Positions 9,026-18,085 of a stretch of 64,000 bases of DNA are shown one piece after another. The notes beneath the pieces were generated by a model, which was not told the origin of the DNA, searched no databases, and saw only the letters and a list, made by a program, of their open reading frames with translations. The stretch spans positions 51,999-115,998 of the forward strand of contig CAYPJU010000009.1 of the NCBI GenBank assembly GCA_964411125.1, written 5' to 3'. Position 1 is the first letter of the stretch. Each line of letters opens with the position of its first letter. This stretch comes from JBFIHF01 sp964411125 (GTDB taxonomy: Bacteria; Myxococcota_A; Bradymonadia; Bradymonadales; Bradymonadaceae). A program made the position numbers and the translations under genes.

Positions 9026-10459
9026 GTGACCGAACACCCTTCGAACGCGCCGGAAAACCGGCGGATTTTCTGCAATCGGACGCTCAACATGCGATCGATT
9101 CATGCGATCGGCTACGACATGGACTACACCCTGGTCCACTACAACGTCGATGCGTGGGAAGGGATTGCGTACGAACACATCCGGGGCCGGCTCGCGGCGA
9201 TCGGGTTTCCGGTTCAGGACCTGAGTTTCGACCCCAAGCTCGTGACCCGAGGACTCGTGATCGACCGTGAGCTCGGGAACGTCGTCAAGGCGAACCGCTT
9301 CGGGTACGTGAAGATCGCGATGCACGGCGGCGAAGTCCTCGAGTACCGCGAGATGCGCACCGCGTACGCGCGAACCTACGTCGACCTGGGCGATCCACGG
9401 TGGGTCTTCCTCAACACCCTGTTCTCGATCTCGGAAGCCTGCATTTACTCCCAGCTCGTCGCACTGGTCGATTCCGGGGCGATCGAGGGGACCTGGAAGT
9501 ACAGCGACCTCTACTCTCTCGTCCGCAAGGCGGTCGATGCCGCTCACCTCGAGGGTGAGCTGAAGACGGCGATCATGTCGGACCCCGACCGATACGTCGA
9601 GCTCGACCCCGGCACCGCTGCCGCCCTCCTCGACCAGAAGATGGCGGGCAAGAAGCTGATGGTCATCACGAACTCGGAGTGGGAGTACACGACGTTCATG
9701 ATGAGCTACGCGTTCGACCAATATCTCCCAGACGAGATGACGTGGCGTGACCTCTTCGACGTGGTCATCGTCGCCGCGCGCAAGCCGCTCTTCTTCATGG
9801 AGCCCGGCCCCATCTACGAAGTCGTCACCGAGGACGGTCTGCTGCGACCCGTCGTGGGTGGCATCCAGCAGGGACGCGCTTACCTCGGAGGAAACGCCCG
9901 CCTCGTCGAACAATGCTTCGATCTCGATGGGGAGCAGATCCTTTACGTCGGGGACCACATTTACGGCGACGTGAACGTGTCGAAGCAGATCTGTCGATGG
10001 AGGACCGCGCTGGTCCTTCGCGAACTCGAGGAGGAGCTCGACGCGATCTCCGACCATGTCGACCACCAGCGGCAGATCGCCAGCCGGATGGCGAAGAAGG
10101 AGCAGCTCGAGCACGAGATGAGCGCCGTGCGACTGCGTCTGCAGCGCATCGAGAAACAGTACGGCGAGGTGGAGACCGCCGACACCGCGGAGCTTCGAGA
10201 GAAGCTCGGCGAGTATCGCGCGAAGCTCGTGACGCTCGATCAGGAGATCGCTCCCCTCGTCGGGAGCGATGGACGAGAGTTCAACTCGCGGTGGGGCTTC
10301 CTGCTACGGGCGGGGAACGACAAGAGCCACATGACACGGCAGATCGAACGTTACGCGGACATCTACACGTCCCGCGTCTCCAACCTCGAGTACTACACGC
10401 CGTTCATGTATTTCCGGTCGCCGCGCGGGAGCCTGCCCCACGACCCGGGCAACCCCTGA
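9026..10459 (+). CDS. HAD-superfamily 5'-nucleotidase (cN-II-like, PF05761)
   Basis: A 477-aa cytosolic protein of the HAD-IG / purine 5'-nucleotidase family. The nucleophile motif GYDMDYTL sits at residues 29-36 (Asp31 and Asp33), motif II is VITNSEWEY, and the Mg-binding motif YVGDHIYGDV is present. A long helical, coiled-coil-like insertion (SRMAKKEQLEHEMSAVRLRL) lies in the C-terminal half, as in relatives. It should hydrolyse nucleoside 5'-monophosphates, mainly IMP/GMP by family precedent. The start is the GTG at 9026, four bases after the preceding stop, so the two genes are probably cotranscribed. Pairing a cytosolic nucleotidase with a surface hydrolase is unusual. Confidence 0.88.
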   Translation: MTEHPSNAPENRRIFCNRTLNMRSIHAIGYDMDYTLVHYNVDAWEGIAYEHIRGRLAAIGFPVQDLSFDPKLVTRGLVIDRELGNVVKANRFGYVKIAMHGGEVLEYREMRTAYARTYVDLGDPRWVFLNTLFSISEACIYSQLVALVDSGAIEGTWKYSDLYSLVRKAVDAAHLEGELKTAIMSDPDRYVELDPGTAAALLDQKMAGKKLMVITNSEWEYTTFMMSYAFDQYLPDEMTWRDLFDVVIVAARKPLFFMEPGPIYEVVTEDGLLRPVVGGIQQGRAYLGGNARLVEQCFDLDGEQILYVGDHIYGDVNVSKQICRWRTALVLRELEEELDAISDHVDHQRQIASRMAKKEQLEHEMSAVRLRLQRIEKQYGEVETADTAELREKLGEYRAKLVTLDQEIAPLVGSDGREFNSRWGFLLRAGNDKSHMTRQIERYADIYTSRVSNLEYYTPFMYFRSPRGSLPHDPGNP

Positions 10460-10475
10460 GAGTCTCGCCGAAGCC

Positions 10476-11267
10476 TCACTCGTTGAGCCGCGCGCCGAAA
10501 CGATGCAGAAGCCCCGGCATGTGGCGGCCGACGAACGCGGCGACGCGACCGTGTCCCGTGAATGTGAACTCTCGGCGACGGGCCCAGATCGCGTCGACCA
10601 TCACGCGAGCAGCCTTTTCCGGGGACCACATCAAGTTTCGAGGGCGCGGATCGCTACGGTCGGCGCGGAACGTCCCCGTGTTGTCCACCCTCCCCCCTTC
10701 CGTATCCACGAACCCCGGCTGCAGGGTCGTACAAGACACGCCGCTCCCCACGAGCTCCATCGAAAGCGCCTGACCGATCGCACGGACAGCGTACTTGGAC
10801 GCGCTGTAAGCGCCTGCTTCGGGAGCAGGTACGTAGCCGGCAACGCTTCCGACCAGCACCATTCGGCCGTTTGTCGCGCGCAGTTGGGGCATGGCGTAGT
10901 GAATGGTGATTCCGAGGCCGACGACGTTCACGTTCATCTGGCGACGCCATTCGTCGGGCGTAATCTCCTCGATCCGTCCCGCGACGCCGAAGCCAGCGTT
11001 GGCGATCGCCACGTCCATCGTCCCGAGCGTGTCTCTCACCGCCTCGACGGCGCGGCGTACCTGCGCCTCGTCGGTCACGTCGCATGGTACGGCGAGGTGT
11101 GGTGCTCCGAGGACCTCCAGCTCCCGCGCGACGTCTCGGAGCCGTTCTTCCCGACGCCCCGAAATCGCCACCGACGCGCCGCGTCGCGCGAACTCGTGAG
11201 CCATCGCTCGACCGAGTCCACTTCCACCACCCGTGATCCACACAACCTTATCGCGAAATTGACCCAT
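10476..11267 (-). CDS. SDR-family oxidoreductase
   Basis: A 263-aa classical short-chain dehydrogenase/reductase. The Rossmann motif TGGGSGLG is at residues 12-19, the NAG motif near 90-92, and the catalytic triad Ser141, Tyr154, Lys158 lies within VGSVAGY and YSASK. SGRRE after beta-2 suggests NADP(H) preference. The C-terminal segment ends with a helical tail around FVGRHMPGLLHRFG, as seen in some membrane-associated fatty-acyl or sterol-type SDRs. The ATG at 11267 has a clear GGAGG site 6-7 bases upstream, which decides this start over longer frames. It stands alone, convergent with the nucleotidase gene. The substrate is unknown. Confidence 0.88.
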   Translation of the reverse strand: MGQFRDKVVWITGGGSGLGRAMAHEFARRGASVAISGRREERLRDVARELEVLGAPHLAVPCDVTDEAQVRRAVEAVRDTLGTMDVAIANAGFGVAGRIEEITPDEWRRQMNVNVVGLGITIHYAMPQLRATNGRMVLVGSVAGYVPAPEAGAYSASKYAVRAIGQALSMELVGSGVSCTTLQPGFVDTEGGRVDNTGTFRADRSDPRPRNLMWSPEKAARVMVDAIWARRREFTFTGHGRVAAFVGRHMPGLLHRFGARLNE

Positions 11268-11429
11268 GTCGCCTCCGAGGGTTCGTGCGCCGCGCCCCCG
11301 AATTAGCAACAGCGTAAGGGCAAGGTAGGCGCGGCACTCGTTCAGGAAACAGTCCGAAGCGCCTTTGTCACAATCTCTCCCTCCTCGTCTCGATTGACAC
11401 GGCCTACAGGTGGGGGCGACCTTGTGCTC

Positions 11430-11768
11430 ATGACGATCTCGGTCCGCCTCCACGCCCAGCCCCGTTCCGCTCCCGCCGGCACACGATCGCCAGACGCCGA
11501 GACGCCCGCGGCCAATCGGATCGACGCGCTGCGGGAGAGCTTCTTTACCCGGGGTGGCGTCGCGCCAGCGATCGCCGCGGCCCACGACGAGCCCGCCTGG
11601 GAACTCGCGGACTGGCTCCCGACGGAATGTCCGAACATCTTCGACATCCACGATGTGATCGGATCGGGGGGCGCGTCGGCGAATCCGACCCTCGAACCCG
11701 GAAATGAAGCAGGAGATCCCACCGATCCCCGATCAGATTTTTCGAAACCCGCCGACGAGCAGGAATGA
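11430..11768 (+). CDS. Small uncharacterised protein
   Basis: A 112-aa open frame starting MTISVRLHAQ. I treat it as a gene because third codon positions are strongly G/C in this frame and the composition is protein-like, while the overlapping minus-strand frame is Ser/Arg-rich and less convincing. The middle holds an amphipathic stretch (ALRESFFTRGG) followed by AWELADWLPTECPNIFDIHD; the C-terminal 35 residues are acidic and probably disordered. There is no signal peptide or membrane segment. No strong ribosome site is visible before the ATG, so the start is uncertain. I do not recognise the family and give no function. Confidence 0.45.
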   Translation: MTISVRLHAQPRSAPAGTRSPDAETPAANRIDALRESFFTRGGVAPAIAAAHDEPAWELADWLPTECPNIFDIHDVIGSGGASANPTLEPGNEAGDPTDPRSDFSKPADEQE

Positions 11769-11945
11769 CGAGGGAATCCGAGGCAAGCAAATAATCTGAA
11801 TCCAAATGCCTTCGCGATCGTTCTTACTTGTGAGGGTGAGAAATTAGACGGACTCCCCCTCGTGACTAAAATCGTACTTGACAGGAGCGAAGGAGCTCCG
11901 ATCCCCGATAGAGCCGTAACTGCGGCCGAAAAGGAGGAAAAGCCG

Positions 11946-12149
11946 ATGCAAATCCCTGACTACCTCATCTACGACGAATACAAGAGGCGGGAAGATCGGC
12001 GGGACGACGGATTGCAGCCGCTACATCTCCCCCTCTATCAGCCCGAGGATCGCTGGGAGGAGCCCCAGCAGGACTCTGAAGAGGAGGAGAACTCCGAGCG
12101 TGGCGTGATCATCATCGATATGAACACGGGCGTGGAGATCGACGACTGA
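11946..12149 (+). CDS. 67-aa acidic small protein ending in RGVIIIDM-type motif
   Basis: A 67-residue protein beginning MQIPDYLIYDEYKRRED. The ATG at 11946 is preceded by AAGGAGG at ideal spacing, which decides it over an in-frame ATG at 11862. It has a basic N-terminal helix, a middle LPLYQP segment, a very acidic run (QQDSEEEENSE) and a hydrophobic terminus (RGVIIIDMNTGVEIDD). It has no signal peptide. It is a single-gene unit closed by a strong intrinsic terminator 22 bases downstream, which suggests high expression. I recall similar small proteins with an RGVxIID-like end in delta-lineage genomes, but no function is known to me. Confidence 0.75.
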   Translation: MQIPDYLIYDEYKRREDRRDDGLQPLHLPLYQPEDRWEEPQQDSEEEENSERGVIIIDMNTGVEIDD

Positions 12150-12170
12150 CGCTCCTCCAACTTCGTTTGC

Positions 12171-12201
12171 AACCTCCCGATGCGAGTCGGGAGGTTTTTT
12201 T
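12171..12201 (+). terminator. Rho-independent terminator after the 67-aa gene
   Basis: The arms CCTCCCGA (12173-12180) and TCGGGAGG (12187-12194) pair perfectly around a 6-base loop and are followed by seven T (12195-12201). The flanking AA/TT lengthens the stem. It is the clearest intrinsic terminator in the window. Confidence 0.93.
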
Positions 12202-12263
12202 GTACCTTCGTTTCGATACCACCTCGTCGAATCGACTTTCTGTACCGGGACCAGGAAAGAACT

Positions 12264-13750
12264 TTGGCTGACTGGCGCGAGATCCTCGAAGCGTTGGACA
12301 TCTCCACGGCGGAGACGTCTCCTCCCCCCGGGCGGTCCGGTATGTGGCAGCAGTTACACGCCGTCTTCGGTCGGAGAGGATTTTTGCGGCTGGTGACGGA
12401 CGGTGAGTTCGTCGTGGTCGAGCTTGCCCCGCCCGGGGACGTGAAAGGTCTCGGTGAAGCACTGACCCGCGCCGGATGGAACGCGGACTCCGATGCGATC
12501 CCGCTGCAGGCCGGCCGGCCGTTCCCTCAGACCAAAGACGAGCTTCGCGACCTCTGGCTCGCGATCGTTCGCCTCGGCGACGCCGTCGCGGACGACGACG
12601 CCGAAGAATTCGCCGGGGCGTTGCTGAGCCTGGCGCAGCCGGCATCTGGCCGGGAGGACTCCGACCGGGCTTCGGAGCCTGGCGAAGACGAATCTGGCGG
12701 GGACGAATCCGGCGGGGACGAATCTGGCGGGGACGGACCGGCGTTCGAGGCCATTGGCACCGACGNNNNNNNNNNNNNNNNNNNNNNNNNNNNNNNNNNN
12801 NNNNNNNNNNNNNNNNNNNNNNNNNNNNNNNNNNNNNNNNNNNNNNNNNNNNNNNNNNNNNNNNNGGCGGGGACGAATCTGGCGGGGACGGACCGGCGTT
12901 CGAGGCCATTGGCACCGACGATGCTGGCGGAGACGACGACGAAAGGCGTGCGCCGATGGCCGCCGCGGGGTTCGACTTCCTCCTCGACGTCGAACGGGAG
13001 TGGGTCGACGTCCTCCTCGGATTCGGGAGCGCGCTCGACGCGGACGGCTACACTTCGCTACAGAAGCGGCTGCGCCGGAACCTCCGTGCGAAGTACGACG
13101 TCGAGGTCGAGGACGTCGCGCCCCACGAAGTTCCCGGGGAGCTCGCTCACGTCCCACGAATGCGAGTCGCGCTGCGCCTCACGCCCGCGGTGTCGAGTCG
13201 CTCGCTGCGGGTCGACGAGGTCGCCAGACACGCCGAGGAATACTTCGGCACGCTCGCGTCCCTGGCCTCATCCGGGGTCGACCCGCTCGTCTTCCTCGGG
13301 GTCCGAGACGCCGCACTCACCGGAACGGCGTCGCGCCCCGAGCGGCCGCCCCCCGCAACCCACGACCTCGCGGTCGAGGAGACCGGCCCCCAATTCGAAG
13401 CCGAGGACGATGACGAGCCTGTCGTGCTCAGTGTCGCCGACGAGCCGAAAGACGGGGACCCGCTGGAGACAGGACGATACGATGATCCGCGCCTCCAGGG
13501 CGCCGACGCGAATACGTCCCTCGTCGACGTCGTCTTACGGCACCCCGGTTATTCGGATCGCAACATCGGCCAGGTCCTCTCTATCTTGCTGTCGCTCGAC
13601 TACGCCCGCTGTCTGGAGCTGGCGCGCCTCGCCCCCACCGTCATCGCGTGGGGGGTCGCCAGAGATCGGGCCAAGACGATGAAGACCGTGATCGAAGGAG
13701 CGGGGGGGAAGGTCTATCTCGCCGCTCCGGGCGAGTTCGGCGAAGCGTAG
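12264..13750 (+). CDS. Gap-split gene: uncharacterised protein with GGDES repeats and L7/L12-like C-terminus
   Basis: The gene is interrupted by 100 N, and the two sides lie in different frames as given. The same 55 bases occur on both sides in the same codon phase, so merging the copies restores one continuous 443-aa frame. The TTG at 12264 follows AGGAAAG and avoids starting inside the upstream terminator. The N-terminal part is a compact mixed domain (TLADWREILEAL...GEFVVVELAPPGD). A flexible linker of tandem GGDES units follows. The final 75 residues (VDVVLRHPGY...KTMKTVIEGAGGKVYL) resemble the C-terminal fold of ribosomal protein L7/L12, in the arrangement seen in non-ribosomal relatives. 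Function unknown. Confidence 0.65.
12711..12765 (+). repeat. 55-base direct repeat, left copy at the assembly gap
   Basis: This stretch is identical base for base to 12866-12920 and ends exactly at the first N. It encodes part of the GGDES tandem linker and the following GPAFEAIGTD. An exact 55-base overlap at a scaffold join is typical of a de Bruijn graph join at k=55. Confidence 0.9.
12766..12865. other. Assembly gap of 100 N
   Basis: A run of exactly 100 N, the conventional marker for a gap of unknown size, falls inside a coding region with tandem 15-base units. The true missing length may be zero or a few repeat units. Confidence 0.98.
12866..12920 (+). repeat. 55-base direct repeat, right copy at the assembly gap
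   Basis: Identical to 12711-12765 and beginning at the first base after the N run. Both copies are read in the same codon phase. Confidence 0.9.
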
Positions 13751-14956
13751 TCAGCGCACTTCACAGCGCATCGCCCATACCGGCACCGTCGTCTCGATGC
13801 CGCTCTTCGCTTCGATCGGCAAGCCACGCAGCGAGAAGCCGTCGAAGGTCACTTCGGACAGCCCGACGTCGACCCGCGCTCGCCCTTCGAGCTGCGCGAA
13901 GAGGCTCGCCACGCCACGCCCCCCCAAAGTCTCCCGAGCGTCGACCGAGTCGGCCTCGAGTCGCGTCGTTAGGTCGAGCCTCAACGTTCGCGCCCCCGCT
14001 TCGACAGAGAGCGTCATCCCGAGTTGCATCGGCCCGTTCTCTCCGCCGACCTCGGTGTAGGTCTCCAGCTTCGCGGCGAGCGTCACCCCCACCTCCCCGC
14101 CCGTCGCATCGAGGACGCGTTCGGCGAGCTCGTCGGGGACGAGCTCCGGGGGGATCCCGACCTGCCCCGCGATCGCCCCTCGCATCATGGTTCTGGCCGC
14201 ATTGCGGTCGGCGGACTGGTAGGCCGGAGTGTCGATCGCAAACGCGACCCTCTGTTCGGTCCGGACCACCGGGATGCCTCCTTCGGAAACCCCGACCCAT
14301 TGGTTCCCCTGGAAGCTCGCGCTCCCCCCGACGAAGAGCGACGCCCCGGCCGAGGCCTTCCCGCCGACGGCGCCCTCGACGCGTGCGACTTCCAGGTGCG
14401 GGGACTCACGTGCGATGTCGATCGCAGCGGATGCCCCTCCGGCATCCAGCATACGGGCGATCGCGTCTCGGGCACCCTCCCCCTCTCCACGGATGACGAC
14501 GCGAGCTCCTCCAGTCGACCCGACGTCCGCAGCGATTCCTTCGTCCTCGATCGATTCTCCGACCTCGAGGGCCGCGCCGCCGTTCGCCTCGAACACTGCC
14601 TCGTATCGGTCCTCGGAATCGCGTGACACCGAGTAGGAAAGCCGTCCGCTCAAGTCGGCCCCGACACCGGCGGATCCCGCGAGCGTCGCCTTGAGTTCGC
14701 CAACCGCGACCTGCCCCGGCCGCAGTGCGACCACATTCTCGGCCCCGTCGGTACCCGCGAAGAGTTCCTCGACTTCCCCGCGGACGTACTCGCTGACCTC
14801 ATCGACCGCGCGGTCGACGGAATCGAGGCCAGAGCGCCAGCCGAGCTCCTCGTTGGTCTCCTCCGGGGCATCGGCTTTCGCACGGGCGCGCCCCGCCGGC
14901 GCGAATCCAGACCGGTCGTTGCTGGTGATGATGGTGCTGCACTGAAAGTTCGACAT
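13751..14956 (-). CDS. Uncharacterised 401-aa Gly/Ala-rich protein
   Basis: A 401-aa protein that starts MSNFQCSTIITSNDR; the ATG at 14956 follows GAGGAGG at good spacing. There is no signal peptide or membrane helix. After an acidic helical region (about 40-90) the protein becomes rich in alternating small and hydrophobic residues (ATLAGSAGVGADLSGRLSYS, GGKASAGASLFVGGSASF), which suggests extended beta structure of the kind found in large beta-sheet or glycine-rich fibrous folds. Its stop directly abuts the stop of the convergent gap-split gene. It is divergent from the zinc-ribbon/NTPase gene across 219 bases. I do not recognise the family. Confidence 0.7.
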   Translation of the reverse strand: MSNFQCSTIITSNDRSGFAPAGRARAKADAPEETNEELGWRSGLDSVDRAVDEVSEYVRGEVEELFAGTDGAENVVALRPGQVAVGELKATLAGSAGVGADLSGRLSYSVSRDSEDRYEAVFEANGGAALEVGESIEDEGIAADVGSTGGARVVIRGEGEGARDAIARMLDAGGASAAIDIARESPHLEVARVEGAVGGKASAGASLFVGGSASFQGNQWVGVSEGGIPVVRTEQRVAFAIDTPAYQSADRNAARTMMRGAIAGQVGIPPELVPDELAERVLDATGGEVGVTLAAKLETYTEVGGENGPMQLGMTLSVEAGARTLRLDLTTRLEADSVDARETLGGRGVASLFAQLEGRARVDVGLSEVTFDGFSLRGLPIEAKSGIETTVPVWAMRCEVR

Positions 14957-15175
14957 GACGTCCTCCTCGTAGGTTACAGGTACGTTTTCGGCCGCGACCT
15001 CGCTCCGTTGCGAAGAAAGCCGAAAAAGTTCCGACGGCGCAGCCGCACCTACATCCGCCCACATCCTTGCAATCTCTCGATCCAGTCGATATGAGCATCG
15101 TCCCCTCGGACGCCGAGAATCGTAAGAATCACCCGCGGACACGCTCGCGCGTGCCGCGAATGCCTCTGGTCGCTC

Positions 15176-18085
15176 ATGAATTGCACGTATTGCGGATACT
15201 TCAACGAATCACAGGTCCCCGGCTGTGGCCGGTGCGGCAGCGCGCTCGGCGAGCCGCACTGCGAGGAATGCGACCGCGAAGTGGCCTGGGGCGTCGTCAT
15301 CTGCGACCGCTGTACGCGTCTGACGCGTTCGGCCGACAAGACGCCGTGTCCCTCGTGCGCGACGAGCAACCTGGTGAGCGCCGAATACTGTACGTCGTGT
15401 GGCACGCCGATGGCGGTGATCACACGCGTGATGACGATGAGCCGGGCGCGGGAGCGTGAGCCGCTCGAAACCTGGCGCGTCTACGGTATCGAGACGCGTG
15501 TCGTCGGGCGGGAACGCGAGCTCGAGCGACTTTCGGGTCACTTCCGGCAGGTCGTCGACACTGGTTCGCTACGCGTTGTCTCCGTCGTCGGACCGACCGG
15601 CCTCGGGAAGAGCCGGCTCCTCGCGGAGTTTCAGACCCGCCTGAACGAATCGTTCGCGGCGCAGGTCCTGCACGCCGCCAGCCGCGACGACTCCGGCGGC
15701 CCCTATTCGATGTTCGCGCGCCTCCTCCGAGAACGGTTTTACATCGGCGACAAAGAGCACCCCGAGTCGGCCCGTCGCAAGTTGATGGAGGCGGTGCGCT
15801 CCATCGTCGACGGCAAGGACGCGGAGCGGCTGGCCCATCTCGTCGGGCAGCTCGTCGACCTCACGTTCGAGGAGTCGCCCCACGTCCCGACCGTACGAGA
15901 TTCCGAAGGCGCGCACGAGCTCGACCGACGCAGCTACGAGGCGTTGGCCGACGTCCTGCGCGCCGACGCCGCGAGCGACCCCCTGGTCTTGATGCTCGAG
16001 GATCTGCAGTACGCCACCGCGCGTTCCCTACGGCTCGTGGAGTTTCTCGTCCAGCATCTCTCCGGCAGTCCGGTCCTGATGCTCGTCTCCTGGAACCCCG
16101 AGGAGGTGATGATCGATCGCGGGATCTACGATCTCGACGTCGCCGACGAGCTGGAGCTCTCTCCGCTGAGCGATGCGGAGGTCGAGTCGTTCGTGCGCGA
16201 CACACTCCGCAAGGCGAAGGAGATCCCCCCGGGTCTGGTCGCCAAGATCACCGAGGCTGCGCATGGCAACCCCCTGTCTGTCGAGGAGATGCTCCGCATC
16301 CTGATCTCCCAGGGGACGATCGACACGCGTCGTTCCGACTGGCGCATCGACCCGGTGAAGCTGGCGCGGGCCGAGCTCCCCTCGACCGTCGAGGCGACCG
16401 TGAAGGCGCGCCTCGCGACCTTGACCGAAGACGAACGCGTCGTCCTGGGGATGGCGTCGGTCGCAGGGACCGTCTTCTGGCCCGAGGCGGTCCGCGCGAT
16501 GAATCGGCTGCGCAAGGAGACTCGAGGTGATGCTCCCGCCTACTGGTCGGACTCGGACCATGACGCCCGCTGCGACGAGCTCCTCGAGAGCCTCGAACGA
16601 AAGGACATGATTCGTCGTAGCGACGACTCGAGCCTCGGTGGCGTGGAGGAGATGTACTTCAAGCATCGTATCGAGCGGAGCGCGGTCTACGGTGCGATGC
16701 AGGCGCAGGAGAAGCAGCGCTACCATCGACTCCTCGCCCAGTGGCTCGAATCGCGTCCGAAGCCGCACCACGAGAAGCTCGTCGGGACGATCGCGACGCA
16801 CTTCGACCTCGGGCGCTGCCTCGACCACGCCGCGCGCCGCTACATCGAGGCCGCTCGCATGGCGCGAGACCGATATGCCATCGAGAAAGCCGTCGACCTG
16901 CTCGTCAAGGGACTCAGTTACCTGAGTGACGCCGACATGAGGCTCAAGATGGACGCCTTCGCCGACCTCGGCGCCCTCTACGACCTCCGCGGCGAGTATG
17001 ACCAGGCCCTCGCCCACTATCGCGAGATGCTCCGCCACTCCTGGCTGCTGCTCGATCGAGGGGCAGCGGGCGCCGCATCGCATCGCATCGGCCGCGCCTA
17101 CATCAGCCTCGGCGAGTACGACCTCGCCAACGACCATCTCGAACGGGCGCTCTACCTGTTCCGGGAACAAGAGGACGAGCGCGGCATCGCATCGACGATG
17201 GACGAAGTCGGTAAGATTCACTGGATGCGGGGAGACTACGGTGAAGCCGAGGCGTTCTATTCGGCGGCGCTGCATCTTCGCCGAGAGCTCGGGGACGAGC
17301 GTTCGATCGCACTGAGCCTGCATCACATGGGCTCACTCGCCCTCAATCGCGGCGAGATCACGGCCGCCGCACGTTACTTCCGCGAGTCGCTGGAGCTGCG
17401 TCGCAAGGTCGGCGACCAGCAGGGGGTCGTGGAGAGCTTCAACAATCTCGGGATCCTCTTTTTGGACCGCGGAGAGACTTCGCACGCCGTATCGCTCCTG
17501 CAAGAGGCGCTCAAACTCGCACGCAAGATCGGCTACCGGAGCGCGCTCTGTTACATCCTCAACAACCTCGGCGAAGCAGCGCTACGTGCGGGTGAGGTCG
17601 TGGAGGCGAAGAGCCACCTCGAGGAAGCGATGAAGGTCGCCGACGACGCGAACGAACGCCGAGCCCTCTTCGACATTCTCCGAAATCTAGGCAAGGTCGC
17701 CCTGCGGGAATCGGACCGCGAGGAGGCTCTGGGCTTCACCAACGACGCCATTCAGATCGCCACGCAGCTCGACAGCCAACTGATGCTCGGACTCGGGATG
17801 GAGTCCCTCGCCGAGCTTCACGCCCACTTCGTCTTCGATGACGAGTACCGCGACGAGAGCGTCGCTCTGGCCGACGAGTGCTACCGCGATGCGATCTCGC
17901 TGCTGCGCGAAGTCGGAGACGAGGGGGAGCTCGGAAAGGCGCTCTCGAGCTACGGGCGCTTCCTCATCGAGCGGGGGGAGTCCGACGACGGGAAAGACCA
18001 GCTACAACAGGCACGGGCGATCTTCGAGAAGCTTCAGATGCACGAGATGTTTTCCGACGCGGATCGCGTCATCGGCTCGCTCTGA
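15176..18085 (+). CDS. Zinc-ribbon / AAA-type NTPase / TPR signalling protein
   Basis: A 969-aa cytosolic protein. Residues 3-75 carry three complete four-cysteine zinc ribbons (Cys3/6/17/20, 29/32/43/46, 58/61/72/75). An AAA_16-type NTPase domain follows, with Walker A GPTGLGKS at 139-146 and a Walker B-like LVLMLEDLQ. The second half is a long array of TPR units (LGEYDLANDHLERALYLF, RGDYGEAEAFYSAALHLR). This is the architecture of STAND-like sensor ATPases often tied to kinases or cyclases in delta-lineage bacteria. The effector domain, if any, is not evident. The last 17 bases overlap the convergent pabA gene. No strong ribosome site precedes the ATG. Confidence 0.85.
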   Translation: MNCTYCGYFNESQVPGCGRCGSALGEPHCEECDREVAWGVVICDRCTRLTRSADKTPCPSCATSNLVSAEYCTSCGTPMAVITRVMTMSRAREREPLETWRVYGIETRVVGRERELERLSGHFRQVVDTGSLRVVSVVGPTGLGKSRLLAEFQTRLNESFAAQVLHAASRDDSGGPYSMFARLLRERFYIGDKEHPESARRKLMEAVRSIVDGKDAERLAHLVGQLVDLTFEESPHVPTVRDSEGAHELDRRSYEALADVLRADAASDPLVLMLEDLQYATARSLRLVEFLVQHLSGSPVLMLVSWNPEEVMIDRGIYDLDVADELELSPLSDAEVESFVRDTLRKAKEIPPGLVAKITEAAHGNPLSVEEMLRILISQGTIDTRRSDWRIDPVKLARAELPSTVEATVKARLATLTEDERVVLGMASVAGTVFWPEAVRAMNRLRKETRGDAPAYWSDSDHDARCDELLESLERKDMIRRSDDSSLGGVEEMYFKHRIERSAVYGAMQAQEKQRYHRLLAQWLESRPKPHHEKLVGTIATHFDLGRCLDHAARRYIEAARMARDRYAIEKAVDLLVKGLSYLSDADMRLKMDAFADLGALYDLRGEYDQALAHYREMLRHSWLLLDRGAAGAASHRIGRAYISLGEYDLANDHLERALYLFREQEDERGIASTMDEVGKIHWMRGDYGEAEAFYSAALHLRRELGDERSIALSLHHMGSLALNRGEITAAARYFRESLELRRKVGDQQGVVESFNNLGILFLDRGETSHAVSLLQEALKLARKIGYRSALCYILNNLGEAALRAGEVVEAKSHLEEAMKVADDANERRALFDILRNLGKVALRESDREEALGFTNDAIQIATQLDSQLMLGLGMESLAELHAHFVFDDEYRDESVALADECYRDAISLLREVGDEGELGKALSSYGRFLIERGESDDGKDQLQQARAIFEKLQMHEMFSDADRVIGSL

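Noticed and set aside
11342..11722. Minus-strand open frame opposite the 112-aa gene
   Set aside because: Ser/Arg-rich composition and poor third-position bias; the plus-strand frame fits better.
11878..11906. Promoter with TTGACA at 11878
   Set aside because: The -35 box is perfect, but no acceptable -10 box lies 16-18 bases downstream.
12264..13750. Pseudogene by frameshift at the gap
   Set aside because: The flanking identical 55 bases are in the same codon phase and restore a single frame when merged.
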